DNA of 64,000 nucleotides from NCBI RefSeq assembly GCF_013372265.1, contig NZ_CP054051.1:1128587-1192586 (forward strand). The letters run 5' to 3'. A program made the translations under genes and the position numbers. The number at the start of each line of letters is the position of its first letter. Position 1 is the first letter of the stretch. The notes under the pieces are model-generated. The model made no database searches and was not told the origin of the DNA. It worked only from the letters and a program-made list of their open reading frames with translations. Positions 31,297-40,305 of the stretch are shown here, one piece after another. Origin of the DNA: Aliarcobacter cibarius. Lineage in GTDB: Bacteria > Campylobacterota > Campylobacteria > Campylobacterales > Arcobacteraceae.

Positions 31297-32496
31297 ATGC
31301 AAATAAATAAGCAGTTGATTGCTATCATCGTTTTAGCTTCTTTATTATTTTCTGCAATTGGGGCAGCTTTGTTTTTTTTCAAAAAAAATCAACAAACCCA
31401 AAAAGCAAAAAGTGAGTTAGTTACAGTTTATATAGCTAAAGATGATATTCCAAGAGATACTCTTTTGACTATTGAACATTTAGCTCAAACAAAAATATCA
31501 AAAGAGTTTATTTTAAATCCACCTTTATTAAAAGAAGAGATAATAGGTAAATTTACAAATGAGAAAATATATAAAAATGAAATTTTCTTAAAACAAAAAC
31601 TAGATACTCAACTTGTAAAAGAGGAGAAGAAGATTATAGATTTTGAAAAAAGTTCATACAATATGAAATTTGAACTTTTCAAAAATCCAAATTATGCTCT
31701 AGTTCAAGGTGAATATATAAATATTATTTCAGTTTATCCTGAAGGGGAACCAGATTCAAAAGGAAGATATCCTGAATTTGCTGTTGAATTTATTGCAGAA
31801 AATTTAAAAGTTCTGGGATTTATTAGAAATGGGCATCATGAATCACAAAGCATTACTCAGCAAACAGTTAAGAAAACAGTTGAAAAGAAAGTTGTTGAAG
31901 TAGTTGAAGAAGTTAAATCTGATGAAATAATTCTTGATATAGATTTGGATGTATTATTAAGATTAACTGAAAACTACAACAAGGGAAATCAACTTTGGAT
32001 GGTTAAAACAGCTTATAGAGATAAAAGTAATGATGAAGATGATAATATAAAAAATGATGAAAAAGAAAAAGAATCAACACCTGTTCAAACTAGAAATTTA
32101 GATACAAAATCACAAATCAATGAGATAAAACATAAATATAGAATGTATACATCAAACACTTCAGTTTTAACTCAAAGTGCAACAATAGATTACTCAAATG
32201 ATAAAAATAAAGAGAAATCAAAAATGAAAAATGTTGAAATTTTTGTCAATTCAAATGAAACTTGTTCTTCAATCAAAGATAAGTTTATAGTTGGAAATGT
32301 TAACAGCTTTTTTATTAGAACATCTCCATCAAAAGATTCTGAAAATAAAACAATTTTATATAAAAATATAATTATTCCATATGTAGAGAAACAAAATGAG
32401 TGGTATAAAACGTGTGATGGTAAATATGTTCATGAAACAGTTGTAAGAGAAGTTGATGCACCATTTATAAGTGAAAAATTAGGTAAGTATGAATAA
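31297..32496 (+). CDS. rcpC: CpaB/RcpC-like pilus assembly protein with SAF domain
   Basis: This 399-residue protein has an N-terminal membrane anchor (LIAIIVLASLLFSAIGAALFFF) and a SAF/CpaB region (VYIAKDDIPRDTLLTIEHL, about residues 45-65). A charged linker follows, and then an SH3-like C-terminal domain (FIRTSPSKDSENKT ... WYKTCDGKYVHETVV). RcpC/CpaB proteins act in the periplasm with the secretin. The SH3-like tail may bind peptidoglycan and is not part of the usual RcpC layout. Confidence 0.82.
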   Translation: MQINKQLIAIIVLASLLFSAIGAALFFFKKNQQTQKAKSELVTVYIAKDDIPRDTLLTIEHLAQTKISKEFILNPPLLKEEIIGKFTNEKIYKNEIFLKQKLDTQLVKEEKKIIDFEKSSYNMKFELFKNPNYALVQGEYINIISVYPEGEPDSKGRYPEFAVEFIAENLKVLGFIRNGHHESQSITQQTVKKTVEKKVVEVVEEVKSDEIILDIDLDVLLRLTENYNKGNQLWMVKTAYRDKSNDEDDNIKNDEKEKESTPVQTRNLDTKSQINEIKHKYRMYTSNTSVLTQSATIDYSNDKNKEKSKMKNVEIFVNSNETCSSIKDKFIVGNVNSFFIRTSPSKDSENKTILYKNIIIPYVEKQNEWYKTCDGKYVHETVVREVDAPFISEKLGKYE

Positions 32497-32911
32497 AAAT
32501 ATGAAAAAAGCTGTAATTGACCAAATAATGTTGTGGATTGTATTATTTACAATATTTGTAGGTTTTTTATTTTTTATAATAGATTATTCAAATGTTATGA
32601 AAGTAAAAGATAATACAGATGCTATTGCTGATTATATAGGTAGAATGGTGGCACTTAATAAAAATGAAGCTGATATCATAGAGGGTATAAATAAGGTAAA
32701 AGATGATTATTTTGCACCAGTAGATGCAACAAATTTATTATGTAATGTAAATAATTCAATTTCAAATTACCAAGTTATAGTAAATGTAAAGACTACATTA
32801 GCAAATAGCTTTTTACCAATTGTAGAAAATAATATTCATTCAAAAACTGTAGTTTTTAATGAAAATAATGAATTTGAAAAAGAGTGTTTTTTAACACTCT
32901 CATTTAACTAG
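32489..32911 (+). CDS. TadE/TadF-like pseudopilin
   Basis: This 140-residue protein has an N-terminal pilin-like helix with MKKAVIDQIMLWIVLFTIFV and a short extracytoplasmic domain with two Cys. Its start shares the KAxIDQ pattern with the TadG-like protein at 23730. It overlaps rcpC by eight bases and is followed after nine by the secretin gene. The ATG at 32489 has AGGT just before it; another ATG lies at 32501. Confidence 0.7.
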   Translation: MNKNMKKAVIDQIMLWIVLFTIFVGFLFFIIDYSNVMKVKDNTDAIADYIGRMVALNKNEADIIEGINKVKDDYFAPVDATNLLCNVNNSISNYQVIVNVKTTLANSFLPIVENNIHSKTVVFNENNEFEKECFLTLSFN

Positions 32912-32920
32912 GAGATTTAT

Positions 32921-34474
32921 ATGGGTTCAATTAAAATATTGTTTGCTTTTTTCTTAATGTTCAGTTTTTCTTTTTCTATGGAATTAATTCAAAAAGATTT
33001 AAATGATAAAAGTTTTTCTTTGAGCAAAGGTTCTTTTGAAGTTTTAGAGTTTGAGAAAATGGTTAAAAACATAAAAGTTAGTAATGAAGAAAATATAGAA
33101 ATAGATTTTGTTGATGACAATGCTAAGCCTTTAAGAGCAATTAAAATATTTGCAAAAGAGATAGGAACGGGTAATATTTTAGTTACTTTTGTAGACTCAT
33201 CAACAATGCATGTAAATATAAATATAGTTGAAAATCTTATTGATATAATCAAAGTTGCTAAACAAGTAGCCCCTGATTTAGAAACTATTCAAAGTAATGG
33301 AAAAGTAATTTTAAAAGGAAAAATTGAAGATCAAAAAACTAAAAATGTTATTATTGATCTATTTAAAAAAGCAAATGTTGAAGTAGAAAAAGATTTAATT
33401 GATTTAATAAGTGTAGAAAATCCAGAAAAAATGATAAGAATTAAACTTTATGCTGCTGAAATAAATAATAATAAAGGTTTAACACTAAAAAATAATTGGT
33501 ATGTTTCTAGTAAAAATTATATGGAAGTAAAAAATCCAGATGGCACTTATTCCAATAAACCATTAAATTCATATCCTGCAGATTACCAAGTGAAAGATTA
33601 TAAACAAATTACAGATAAAGATGGAAAAACAAGTATGGTTCCAAATACTTGGAATAATGTAAATAGTGATAAAATGAGCTTAGTTAATAATCAAAGAAAT
33701 ACTTTAGTAAATGGTGCAATAGATCAAATTATGTCAAATGCTGTTTCTCTAACTGGTGGATTAACAGGTGCAGCAAATTACTTAGGTAAACATTTTAATG
33801 CAGGATTAACATTAAATTATTTAGCTAGTGAAGGTGTTGCTTCTATTTTAGATGAAACTACCTTATTGACTTTAGAAAAACAAGATGCAACTTTTCTTGC
33901 TGGTGGTACAATTTATTTAAAAATAGCTACAACTACAAATCAAGGAGTTCCAACAACAGAAGTTAGAAACATTAACTATGGATTACAGCTAGATATAAAA
34001 GCTGAAAATATTATAAATGATAACTTTGTTAATTTAAGTATCAATACAAAATCAACACAAATTGATTGGGTTAATACAGTAGATGGAATACCTAGTTTTA
34101 CAGAAAAATCTATAAAAACTAATGTTGTAGTTAGTGACTCTTCTACAATCGTTCTTGGTGGTTTAATTACAAGTAATAATTCAAAAGATATAGAGAAAAT
34201 ACCACTTTTAGGAGATATTCCAATTATTGGTATGCTTTTTACAAGTAAAGCATTCAGACAAGGGCAAAGTGAATTAGTATTTTTTATTACTCCAGAAATA
34301 GTTGATTCAAGAAATAATAATCAATTAGAAGAGTTACAAAGAGTAACTGAGTTTAATAGAACTCTAGAAAATAAACCAGTTTTAGATGAAAAAAGTGTTG
34401 AAGTTTCAGAAAAAAAGAAAAATGATATACAGACAAAAACTTTAGAGGATAAAATAAAAGAGTTAGGTAATTGA
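32921..34474 (+). CDS. rcpA: Tad outer-membrane secretin (RcpA/CpaC)
   Basis: This is the outer-membrane channel for the Flp pilus. The 517-residue protein has a signal peptide (ILFAFFLMFSFSFS), an N-terminal CpaC-type domain, a BON-like stretch (VAPDLETIQSNGKVILKGKI), and the secretin core with VVVSDSSTIVLGGLI and the signature IPLLGDIPIIGMLF near the C-terminus. No RcpB or pilotin gene is adjacent, so the locus is reduced compared with Aggregatibacter. Confidence 0.92.
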   Translation: MGSIKILFAFFLMFSFSFSMELIQKDLNDKSFSLSKGSFEVLEFEKMVKNIKVSNEENIEIDFVDDNAKPLRAIKIFAKEIGTGNILVTFVDSSTMHVNINIVENLIDIIKVAKQVAPDLETIQSNGKVILKGKIEDQKTKNVIIDLFKKANVEVEKDLIDLISVENPEKMIRIKLYAAEINNNKGLTLKNNWYVSSKNYMEVKNPDGTYSNKPLNSYPADYQVKDYKQITDKDGKTSMVPNTWNNVNSDKMSLVNNQRNTLVNGAIDQIMSNAVSLTGGLTGAANYLGKHFNAGLTLNYLASEGVASILDETTLLTLEKQDATFLAGGTIYLKIATTTNQGVPTTEVRNINYGLQLDIKAENIINDNFVNLSINTKSTQIDWVNTVDGIPSFTEKSIKTNVVVSDSSTIVLGGLITSNNSKDIEKIPLLGDIPIIGMLFTSKAFRQGQSELVFFITPEIVDSRNNNQLEELQRVTEFNRTLENKPVLDEKSVEVSEKKKNDIQTKTLEDKIKELGN

Positions 34475-34971
34475 TAGTAAATAAAAGAATTGAATTATTT
34501 ACTGATTCTAGTGTAAACCCTCAAACAAAAATAGGGTTTGCAGCTTATTTACAAAGAGATGATAAATCTATCTCTTTAGAAGCTTTAAGAAATATTATAA
34601 AAATTAAAAAATTTGAGAATAGTAGTTCTACGAAATTAGAATTACAATCTTTTTTATGGGCATTAGATGAAATAAAAGAACAAAAAAAAGATATTTTAGA
34701 CTATGAGATAGTAGTATATACAGACTGTCAAAATATAATTTCCTTAAAAACTAGAAAAGAAAGATTAGAAAAAAATAACTATCACTCTTCAACTGGAAAA
34801 CTAATAAGTAATTATGATTTATATATTAAATTTTATGAGGAAATTGATAAATTAGATATAAGTTTTGTAAAAGTAAAAGGACACAAGAAAACAATTCTTA
34901 AAGACGAAATTGATAATATTTTTAATCTTGTAGATAAAGCTTCAAGAAACGCACTAAGAGTTTATAAATAA
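34471..34971 (+). CDS. Ribonuclease HI-like protein
   Basis: This 166-residue RNase H fold protein has acidic residues at the expected places: FTDSSVNP (Asp11), STKLELQSFLWAL (Glu near 58), VVYTDCQN (Asp near 83), and a C-terminal Asp in NLVDKASRNA. VKVKGHKK resembles the basic handle segment. It likely degrades RNA in RNA-DNA hybrids. It starts with TTG overlapping the secretin stop, so it is carried in the tad transcript although it has no obvious pilus role. Confidence 0.78.
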   Translation: MIVNKRIELFTDSSVNPQTKIGFAAYLQRDDKSISLEALRNIIKIKKFENSSSTKLELQSFLWALDEIKEQKKDILDYEIVVYTDCQNIISLKTRKERLEKNNYHSSTGKLISNYDLYIKFYEEIDKLDISFVKVKGHKKTILKDEIDNIFNLVDKASRNALRVYK

Positions 34972-35019
34972 TTTGATAGAATCAAAATAGATTCAATATA
35001 TTATTTTAAAGGATTTATT

Positions 35020-35901
35020 TTGAATGAAATTATAAAAGCACATATTTTAGCAATTATAGCAATAGTACTTGTAGCGGGTTCTTTTTTAGCTTCTTTAAAA
35101 ATATCAGGAGTGATTGATCCAATTTCACTAACTCTATTTAGATTTTTACTAGCATTCTTAATTCTTTCACCTTTAATTATTTTCAATAAGAAAAAAATTT
35201 TAGAAGTTTTTAGAGTATTTCCAAAGGCTATGATAGTAAGTCTTGTTTATACACTTTATTTTATAGGAATATTAAAAGCTCTAGAATACACAACTGTTTT
35301 AAATACAGGAAGTATTTATACTTTGGTTCCTTTAATGACAGCGATTTTATGTATATTCTTTTTTAAAGAGAAAATACCTTTAAAGCAACTGTTTGTATAT
35401 ATTTTAGGAATAGTTTCTACTTGTATAGTTGTCTTTGATGCAGATATAAATTTATTTTTATCACTGCAAATAAATAAAGGTGATATTATTTTTGTAATTG
35501 CCTCTTTTTGTATGGCTTTGTATCCAATATTTATAAAAATTTTGTATACACAAAAGGATGATCCTTTAGTTTTAGCATTTACAACAATTTTTGGTGGAAT
35601 TATATGGATGATTCTTACAATGGAGATTTTAGGTATTTCTTATGAATGGAATAAAATAGAGGTAAATCATCTGTATGCATTACTTTATTTGGTTATTGGT
35701 GCTACTATTATTACTCTTTTTTTGTATCAAAAAGCAACTTTAGTATTAGGTGCAAAGAAAATCATGGCATATATTTATTTAAATCCAGCAATCGTTGCAA
35801 TTCTTATGTTTTTATTTGAAGGACAAACTATATCTTATGGAGTTTTAATAGGAATATTACTGTCAGTTTTTGCAACAGTTATAATATTAAAAGAAAAATA
35901 G
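35020..35901 (+). CDS. EamA/DMT-family transporter
   Basis: This membrane protein of 293 residues has ten predicted helices in two EamA repeats, the first starting near residue 8 (ILAIIAIVLVAGSFLASLKI) and the second near residue 150. Members export amino acids, purines or other metabolites; the substrate is not evident. It starts with TTG, with AAAGGA seven bases ahead. Confidence 0.88.
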   Translation: MNEIIKAHILAIIAIVLVAGSFLASLKISGVIDPISLTLFRFLLAFLILSPLIIFNKKKILEVFRVFPKAMIVSLVYTLYFIGILKALEYTTVLNTGSIYTLVPLMTAILCIFFFKEKIPLKQLFVYILGIVSTCIVVFDADINLFLSLQINKGDIIFVIASFCMALYPIFIKILYTQKDDPLVLAFTTIFGGIIWMILTMEILGISYEWNKIEVNHLYALLYLVIGATIITLFLYQKATLVLGAKKIMAYIYLNPAIVAILMFLFEGQTISYGVLIGILLSVFATVIILKEK

Positions 35902-35978
35902 TTTATAAAAAAAGTATATTTAAATAATTTTTATATAAAAATATTTTATTATTATTCAAAATTATAAAGGATTATAAA

Positions 35979-36506
35979 ATGAAAGTTTTAATTAATGTAG
36001 TACATCCAAATTTAGAAAGTAGCTCAAGGGTAAATAAAAGTTTATTAAATATAATAAAAAATCAGCCAAGTATAACTATAAATAATCTTTATGAAAAGTA
36101 TCCAGATTTTAAAATAGATGTAAAAAAAGAGCAAGAATTATTATTAAATCATGATGTAATAATTTTTCAATTTCCAATGTACTGGTTAAGTTCACCAGCT
36201 CTTTTAAAAGAGTGGTTTGATGTAGTTTTAGAGTATAATTTTGCATATGGCGAGAATTATAAATTAGAGAATAAAATTTTTTCTATTTGTACAACAGCTG
36301 GAGGAAGCTTAAAAGAATATAGTGAACATGGTGGAAATAAATATAGTGTTGAAGATTTTTTAAAACCATTTGAAGGAACTGCTAGTTATACAAAAATGAA
36401 TTATAAAAAACCATTTATTGTTTATGAAACTTTTGCAATTAATGACGATAATTTAGATAAAGAGGCTAAAAATTATCTTAGTTATATAAATGATTTAATA
36501 AAATAA
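35979..36506 (+). CDS. NAD(P)H:quinone oxidoreductase, flavodoxin-like fold (YwrO/KefF type)
   Basis: This 175-residue flavoprotein starts MKVLINVVHPNLESSSRVN (FMN/FAD phosphate loop) and has the family motif FQFPMYWLSSPALLKEWFD near residue 67 and a CTTAGG loop near residue 105. It reduces quinones and related electrophiles using NAD(P)H. It lies upstream of the PEBP gene. Confidence 0.88.
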   Translation: MKVLINVVHPNLESSSRVNKSLLNIIKNQPSITINNLYEKYPDFKIDVKKEQELLLNHDVIIFQFPMYWLSSPALLKEWFDVVLEYNFAYGENYKLENKIFSICTTAGGSLKEYSEHGGNKYSVEDFLKPFEGTASYTKMNYKKPFIVYETFAINDDNLDKEAKNYLSYINDLIK

Positions 36507-36531
36507 TTAAAAATTGGGCATAGGAGAAAAT

Positions 36532-37056
36532 ATGAAAAAAGTATTATTTAGTTTTGCATGTTGTGCAAGTTTTTTATTTGCAGATAATTTTACATTAAGT
36601 AGTTCAGATTTAAAAGGACAGCTTACAAAAAAGCAAGAGTTTAGTGGTTTTGGATGTAGTGGAGAAAATATTTCACCACAATTATCTTGGCAAAATGCTC
36701 CAAAAGAGACTAAATCATTCGCAATTACTGTATATGATCCAGATGCACCAACAGGTTCAGGATGGTGGCATTGGGTTGTTTTTGATATTTCCAAAGATAA
36801 AACAACTCTACCTTCAGGTTTTGGAAATAATGAGTCAAAAGATGCTATTCAAAGTATAACTGATTATGGAAAAAGTGGTTTTGGTGGTGCTTGTCCTCCA
36901 TTAGGAGACAAAGCTCATAGATATATTTTTACAGTTCATGCACTTGATGTTGAAACTTTAGGTTTGGATAAAAATGCAAATCCAGCAACAGTTGGATATT
37001 ATTTAAATTCACATACAATTTCTAAAGCTTCAATAATTTCTTATTATAAAAGATAA
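36532..37056 (+). CDS. YbhB/YbcL-type PEBP-like protein, exported
   Basis: This 174-residue protein has a signal peptide (MKKVLFSFACCASFLFA) and the phosphatidylethanolamine-binding-protein fold. Motifs are VYDPDAPTGSGWWHWVVFDI, with the conserved D-x-D-A-P and W-H, and GFGGACPPLGDKAHRY. Its periplasmic function is unknown. The ATG at 36532 behind AGGAG is preferred to an ATG 18 bases earlier, because it puts the signal peptide at the N-terminus. Confidence 0.88.
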   Translation: MKKVLFSFACCASFLFADNFTLSSSDLKGQLTKKQEFSGFGCSGENISPQLSWQNAPKETKSFAITVYDPDAPTGSGWWHWVVFDISKDKTTLPSGFGNNESKDAIQSITDYGKSGFGGACPPLGDKAHRYIFTVHALDVETLGLDKNANPATVGYYLNSHTISKASIISYYKR

Positions 37057-37057
37057 A

Positions 37058-37927
37058 CTAATGAAACCTATTTTTTAGAAATTCTATAAAAGTTTCAAAA
37101 AGTAGGTTTTTAGACTTTTTTTTGTGATAAATTACATAAAATTCTCTTTTAAAGTCTAAATTTTTTAGTTTTATTTGAAAAAGTTTTTCTTCTTCTAATT
37201 CTTTTTTTACAGCTACTTTTGAAATAGCAGTTACAGTGTTTGAATTATTTAGAATTATTGTTTTTATCTCTTCAAAATCTTGAAGTTGCATAAAAATATC
37301 TAAATCTTCTGATATTGCACCTATTTTATTTATAAAAATTTCTCTAGTACCGCTTCCAATCTCTCTTAAAATCCATTTCTTTTTTATACTATCTATAAAA
37401 GCAGTTTTCTCTTGTTTTTTATCGCTTGTTACAACAATAAGCTCATCATCACATAATTTTTCTTTTATTATATTACTATTCTCAAAATTAACTTCAATAA
37501 GTCCAATATCAAGCTTTGATTTTAAAATCAAATCTAATATTTTACTTGAATTTATAGTTAAAATATCTAGTTTTACATCTTTATATTTTGTTAAAAAATC
37601 AAAATAAATATTTGGCATTATGTAGTTAGAAATAGTTTTACTTGATGCTACTTTTATATTTCCAACAAGTCTATTTTCCAAAAAAATATTTTGAGTATCA
37701 ATAAGTTTTAAATAATGTGGAAAAGTTTTTTCTTTAAAGTATTTACCTTTTTCATTTAGTATTAATTTTTTACCAATTCTGTCAAAAAGTTGTTCATTTA
37801 AACTATTTTCTAAAGATTTAATAGCTAGTGAAATAGCTGATTGACTGATATTTAACTCATTTGCAACTTGAGTAACTTGAGGATTTTCACTTAGTTTATA
37901 GAAAAAGTTTAATTCTTTTAAAGTCAT
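37058..37927 (-). CDS. LysR-family regulator (YeiE-like position)
   Basis: This 289-residue LysR regulator has an N-terminal winged helix-turn-helix (VANELNISQSAISLAIKSLE, residues 19-38) and a periplasmic-binding-like effector domain. It is divergent from the YeiH-like gene, the same arrangement as yeiE-yeiH in enteric bacteria, so it probably controls that gene. The 100-base gap between them is AT-rich and has dyads such as TATTAT-N7-ATAATA that could be LysR boxes. Confidence 0.88.
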   Translation of the reverse strand: MTLKELNFFYKLSENPQVTQVANELNISQSAISLAIKSLENSLNEQLFDRIGKKLILNEKGKYFKEKTFPHYLKLIDTQNIFLENRLVGNIKVASSKTISNYIMPNIYFDFLTKYKDVKLDILTINSSKILDLILKSKLDIGLIEVNFENSNIIKEKLCDDELIVVTSDKKQEKTAFIDSIKKKWILREIGSGTREIFINKIGAISEDLDIFMQLQDFEEIKTIILNNSNTVTAISKVAVKKELEEEKLFQIKLKNLDFKREFYVIYHKKKSKNLLFETFIEFLKNRFH

Positions 37928-38027
37928 AAATTTCCTTATTAAAAATATTTATTATTATATTAAAAATAATATATTTTACAAATTATAAAAATAGGATTAT
38001 ACTTCCAATAATAAAAGGAGATATATT

Positions 38028-39050
38028 ATGAAAACTAATAATAAAATTATTATTAATACTTTTATTGGAATTATATTTGTTGGAATTATTGCATATCTAT
38101 CTACAATAATTTCAAAATTTCAATTTTTTGATGAATTAGGGATTAGTCCATTAATCGTTGGAATATTTTTAGGAATGATTTATGCAAATACAATAAGATT
38201 AAAATTTCCAAGTTATTTTAAAGAAGGAATAATCTTTGCTACGAAATATATTTTAAGATTAGGAATTATACTTTACGGTTTTAGATTAACTTTTCAAAAT
38301 CTTGAGGAAATTGGGATTAATGGAATTCTACTAGCTTTTTGTATAGTATTCTTTACTTTTATATTTGGTTATATAGTTGGAGTTAAATTATTAAAAATGG
38401 ATAAAGAATTAGCCATTTTATGTAGTGCAGGTAGTTCTATTTGTGGAGCTGCTGCTGTTATGGCTACTCAAAGTGTTTTAAGAAATGAATCCTATAAAAG
38501 TGCTGTTGCTGTATCTTTTGTAGTAATTTTTGGAACAATTGGAATGTTTTTATTTCCACTTCTAGATAGATTAAATATTTTTGGTTTTACTAGTAATGAA
38601 ATTGGACTTTACTTGGGAGCAATATTACACGAAGTAGCTCACGTTGTAGGTGCAAGTAATGCTTTGGGTACAGTTGTTGCAAATAATGCCATAATTGAAA
38701 AAATGATAAGAGTTATATTCTTAGTTCCATTTTTGATAGTATTATCATTTTGGTTGATTAAAACAGGATTTCACACTAAAAAGGAAAAATCAAAAGTTGT
38801 TATTCCATGGTTTGCACTATTTTTTATAGTTGCAATAGGATTTAATTCTTTAGAATTATTAGAAAAAAGCACTATTGATACTATAAATTTTATAGATAAC
38901 TTTGCTTTAACTATGGCTATGTGTGCTTTAGGAATGGAAACAAGTTTTGATAAGTTCAAAAATAGTGGAATGAAACCTTTTTATCTATCTTTGATTTTGT
39001 TTATTTGGCTAATTATATTAGGATATATTTTAGTTAAATTATTTTTTTAG
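38028..39050 (+). CDS. YeiH/UPF0324-family membrane protein
   Basis: This 340-residue polytopic protein of the putative sulfate exporter family has about ten membrane helices. Family segments include GISPLIVGIFLGMIYAN, LCSAGSSICGAAAVMA and LGAILHEVAHVVGAS. The transported substrate has not been settled in the family. It is under likely control of the divergent LysR gene. Confidence 0.9.
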   Translation: MKTNNKIIINTFIGIIFVGIIAYLSTIISKFQFFDELGISPLIVGIFLGMIYANTIRLKFPSYFKEGIIFATKYILRLGIILYGFRLTFQNLEEIGINGILLAFCIVFFTFIFGYIVGVKLLKMDKELAILCSAGSSICGAAAVMATQSVLRNESYKSAVAVSFVVIFGTIGMFLFPLLDRLNIFGFTSNEIGLYLGAILHEVAHVVGASNALGTVVANNAIIEKMIRVIFLVPFLIVLSFWLIKTGFHTKKEKSKVVIPWFALFFIVAIGFNSLELLEKSTIDTINFIDNFALTMAMCALGMETSFDKFKNSGMKPFYLSLILFIWLIILGYILVKLFF

Positions 39051-39074
39051 GAAGTATCTAAATATAGATACTTC
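39051..39074. terminator. Bidirectional terminator between the yeiH-like and DsbC-like genes
   Basis: A 10-bp perfect stem GAAGTATCTA/TAGATACTTC with an AATA loop is followed by TTTTATT on the plus strand. It lies between convergent genes, immediately after the yeiH-like stop. Confidence 0.82.
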
Positions 39075-39076
39075 TT

Positions 39077-39817
39077 TTATTCTTTAAACTCAATTCCATA
39101 TTTTTGAAGCATATCTATCCAAACAATACTATTTCCATCTTTATCAAATAATGTTGGAGTGCTTTGAATATCTAGACCAATTCCTAATTCAATATGTTCA
39201 TTTAGCTTTTTTTCTAATTTATCTAGTTCATTTTTTGAGTATTTTAGATTTTTAATTTTACTTAAATCATCTCCAATATTAAATTCAAACATCGCATCAA
39301 TTTTTTGATTATTTGTTTTTTGCCCCATTATATAAAAAGATAAGTCTTTAGCATTTTCATGAAAATCTAGAGGAAAGAAAAATATTTTTATTTTTACTTT
39401 GTCTTTTAATAAAGGAAAGTAAGACTCAAATTTTTTACAGTAACTGCACTCTGGATCTGTAAAAAGTACATATTCATCTTTTCCATTTCCATAAATTAAA
39501 GCTTCTTTATTTTTCAAATTTGATAAATCAACTGGTGCTGAAATTTGAGACCCTGTTTTTACATCAACAACTACACCAGAAATTAGATAGTTTTTATCTT
39601 TTGTTAAAAAAACTTCATCATTATTTCCTTTAACGTTGATATTTAACATATATAAACTTCCTATATCAAAAGCTTTATTTATTTTTATATTGTTTTTTTT
39701 AAGAAGTTCAAGTTTTTCTAATTTTAATATTTCAGTTTTAGGAAGCTCTTTTAGGGAAGCAAAGCTTGAACTTACTATTAGAAAAGTAAGAAATATTAAT
39801 TTTAAAATATAAGACAT
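39077..39817 (-). CDS. DsbC/DsbG-like periplasmic thiol:disulfide protein
   Basis: This 246-residue protein has a signal peptide (LIFLTFLIVSSSFA), a short N-terminal domain and a thioredoxin fold with the redox motif FTDPECSYCKKFE (CSYC, near residue 125). The cis-Pro loop is QSTPTLFD near residue 225. It is likely a periplasmic disulfide isomerase or reductase partner. It stands alone, convergent with the yeiH-like gene. Confidence 0.86.
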   Translation of the reverse strand: MSYILKLIFLTFLIVSSSFASLKELPKTEILKLEKLELLKKNNIKINKAFDIGSLYMLNINVKGNNDEVFLTKDKNYLISGVVVDVKTGSQISAPVDLSNLKNKEALIYGNGKDEYVLFTDPECSYCKKFESYFPLLKDKVKIKIFFFPLDFHENAKDLSFYIMGQKTNNQKIDAMFEFNIGDDLSKIKNLKYSKNELDKLEKKLNEHIELGIGLDIQSTPTLFDKDGNSIVWIDMLQKYGIEFKE

Positions 39818-40305
39818 AATTATCCTTAATTAAATTTTTGCGCGTATTGTATCTAGATAATATTTAGAGTATGTAAATTACTCTAAATAATAAATGTTTT
39901 AAGTATATATGTAGTTACAAAAGAGAATAAAATTCCATATCCAACAATAGCAGAACTAAGTCTTGGAGCAAGTCCAGCCATAGCTGCAATTGCACCTGCT
40001 GTTATCATTGGAGCCATAGCAGCTTCCAAAATTGATACAGTTGCAGCTAAACCAGTCCATCCAAATATTTTGCAAACAATAATAGCAACTATTGGAGCAA
40101 AAATAAGTTTTACAATTAATGCCACACTAAAACCATCCTATAAAGAATAGCTTAAACGACTAGGCTATTTTTTAAGGCGTGCTTTATGGTTTGATTTTTT
40201 GAGCATTTTTTGAAATGTTCAAATGATCAAATTTAAAAATAATAATACATTTTGGTCAAAGTTCTATGAAAACTCATTGTTCTCACAAGTGTTAAACTAA
40301 CAAGT

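Noticed and set aside
37980-38027. Specific LysR box in the lysR-yeiH gap
   Set aside because: Several T-N11-A dyads fit because the gap is almost pure A/T; none stands out enough to report as a site.
40201-40260. Possible extra small gene or terminator in the IS110 3' end
   Set aside because: The stretch is AT-rich with overlapping weak dyads (for example around AATGTTCAAATGATCAAATT) but no open frame or T-tailed stem.
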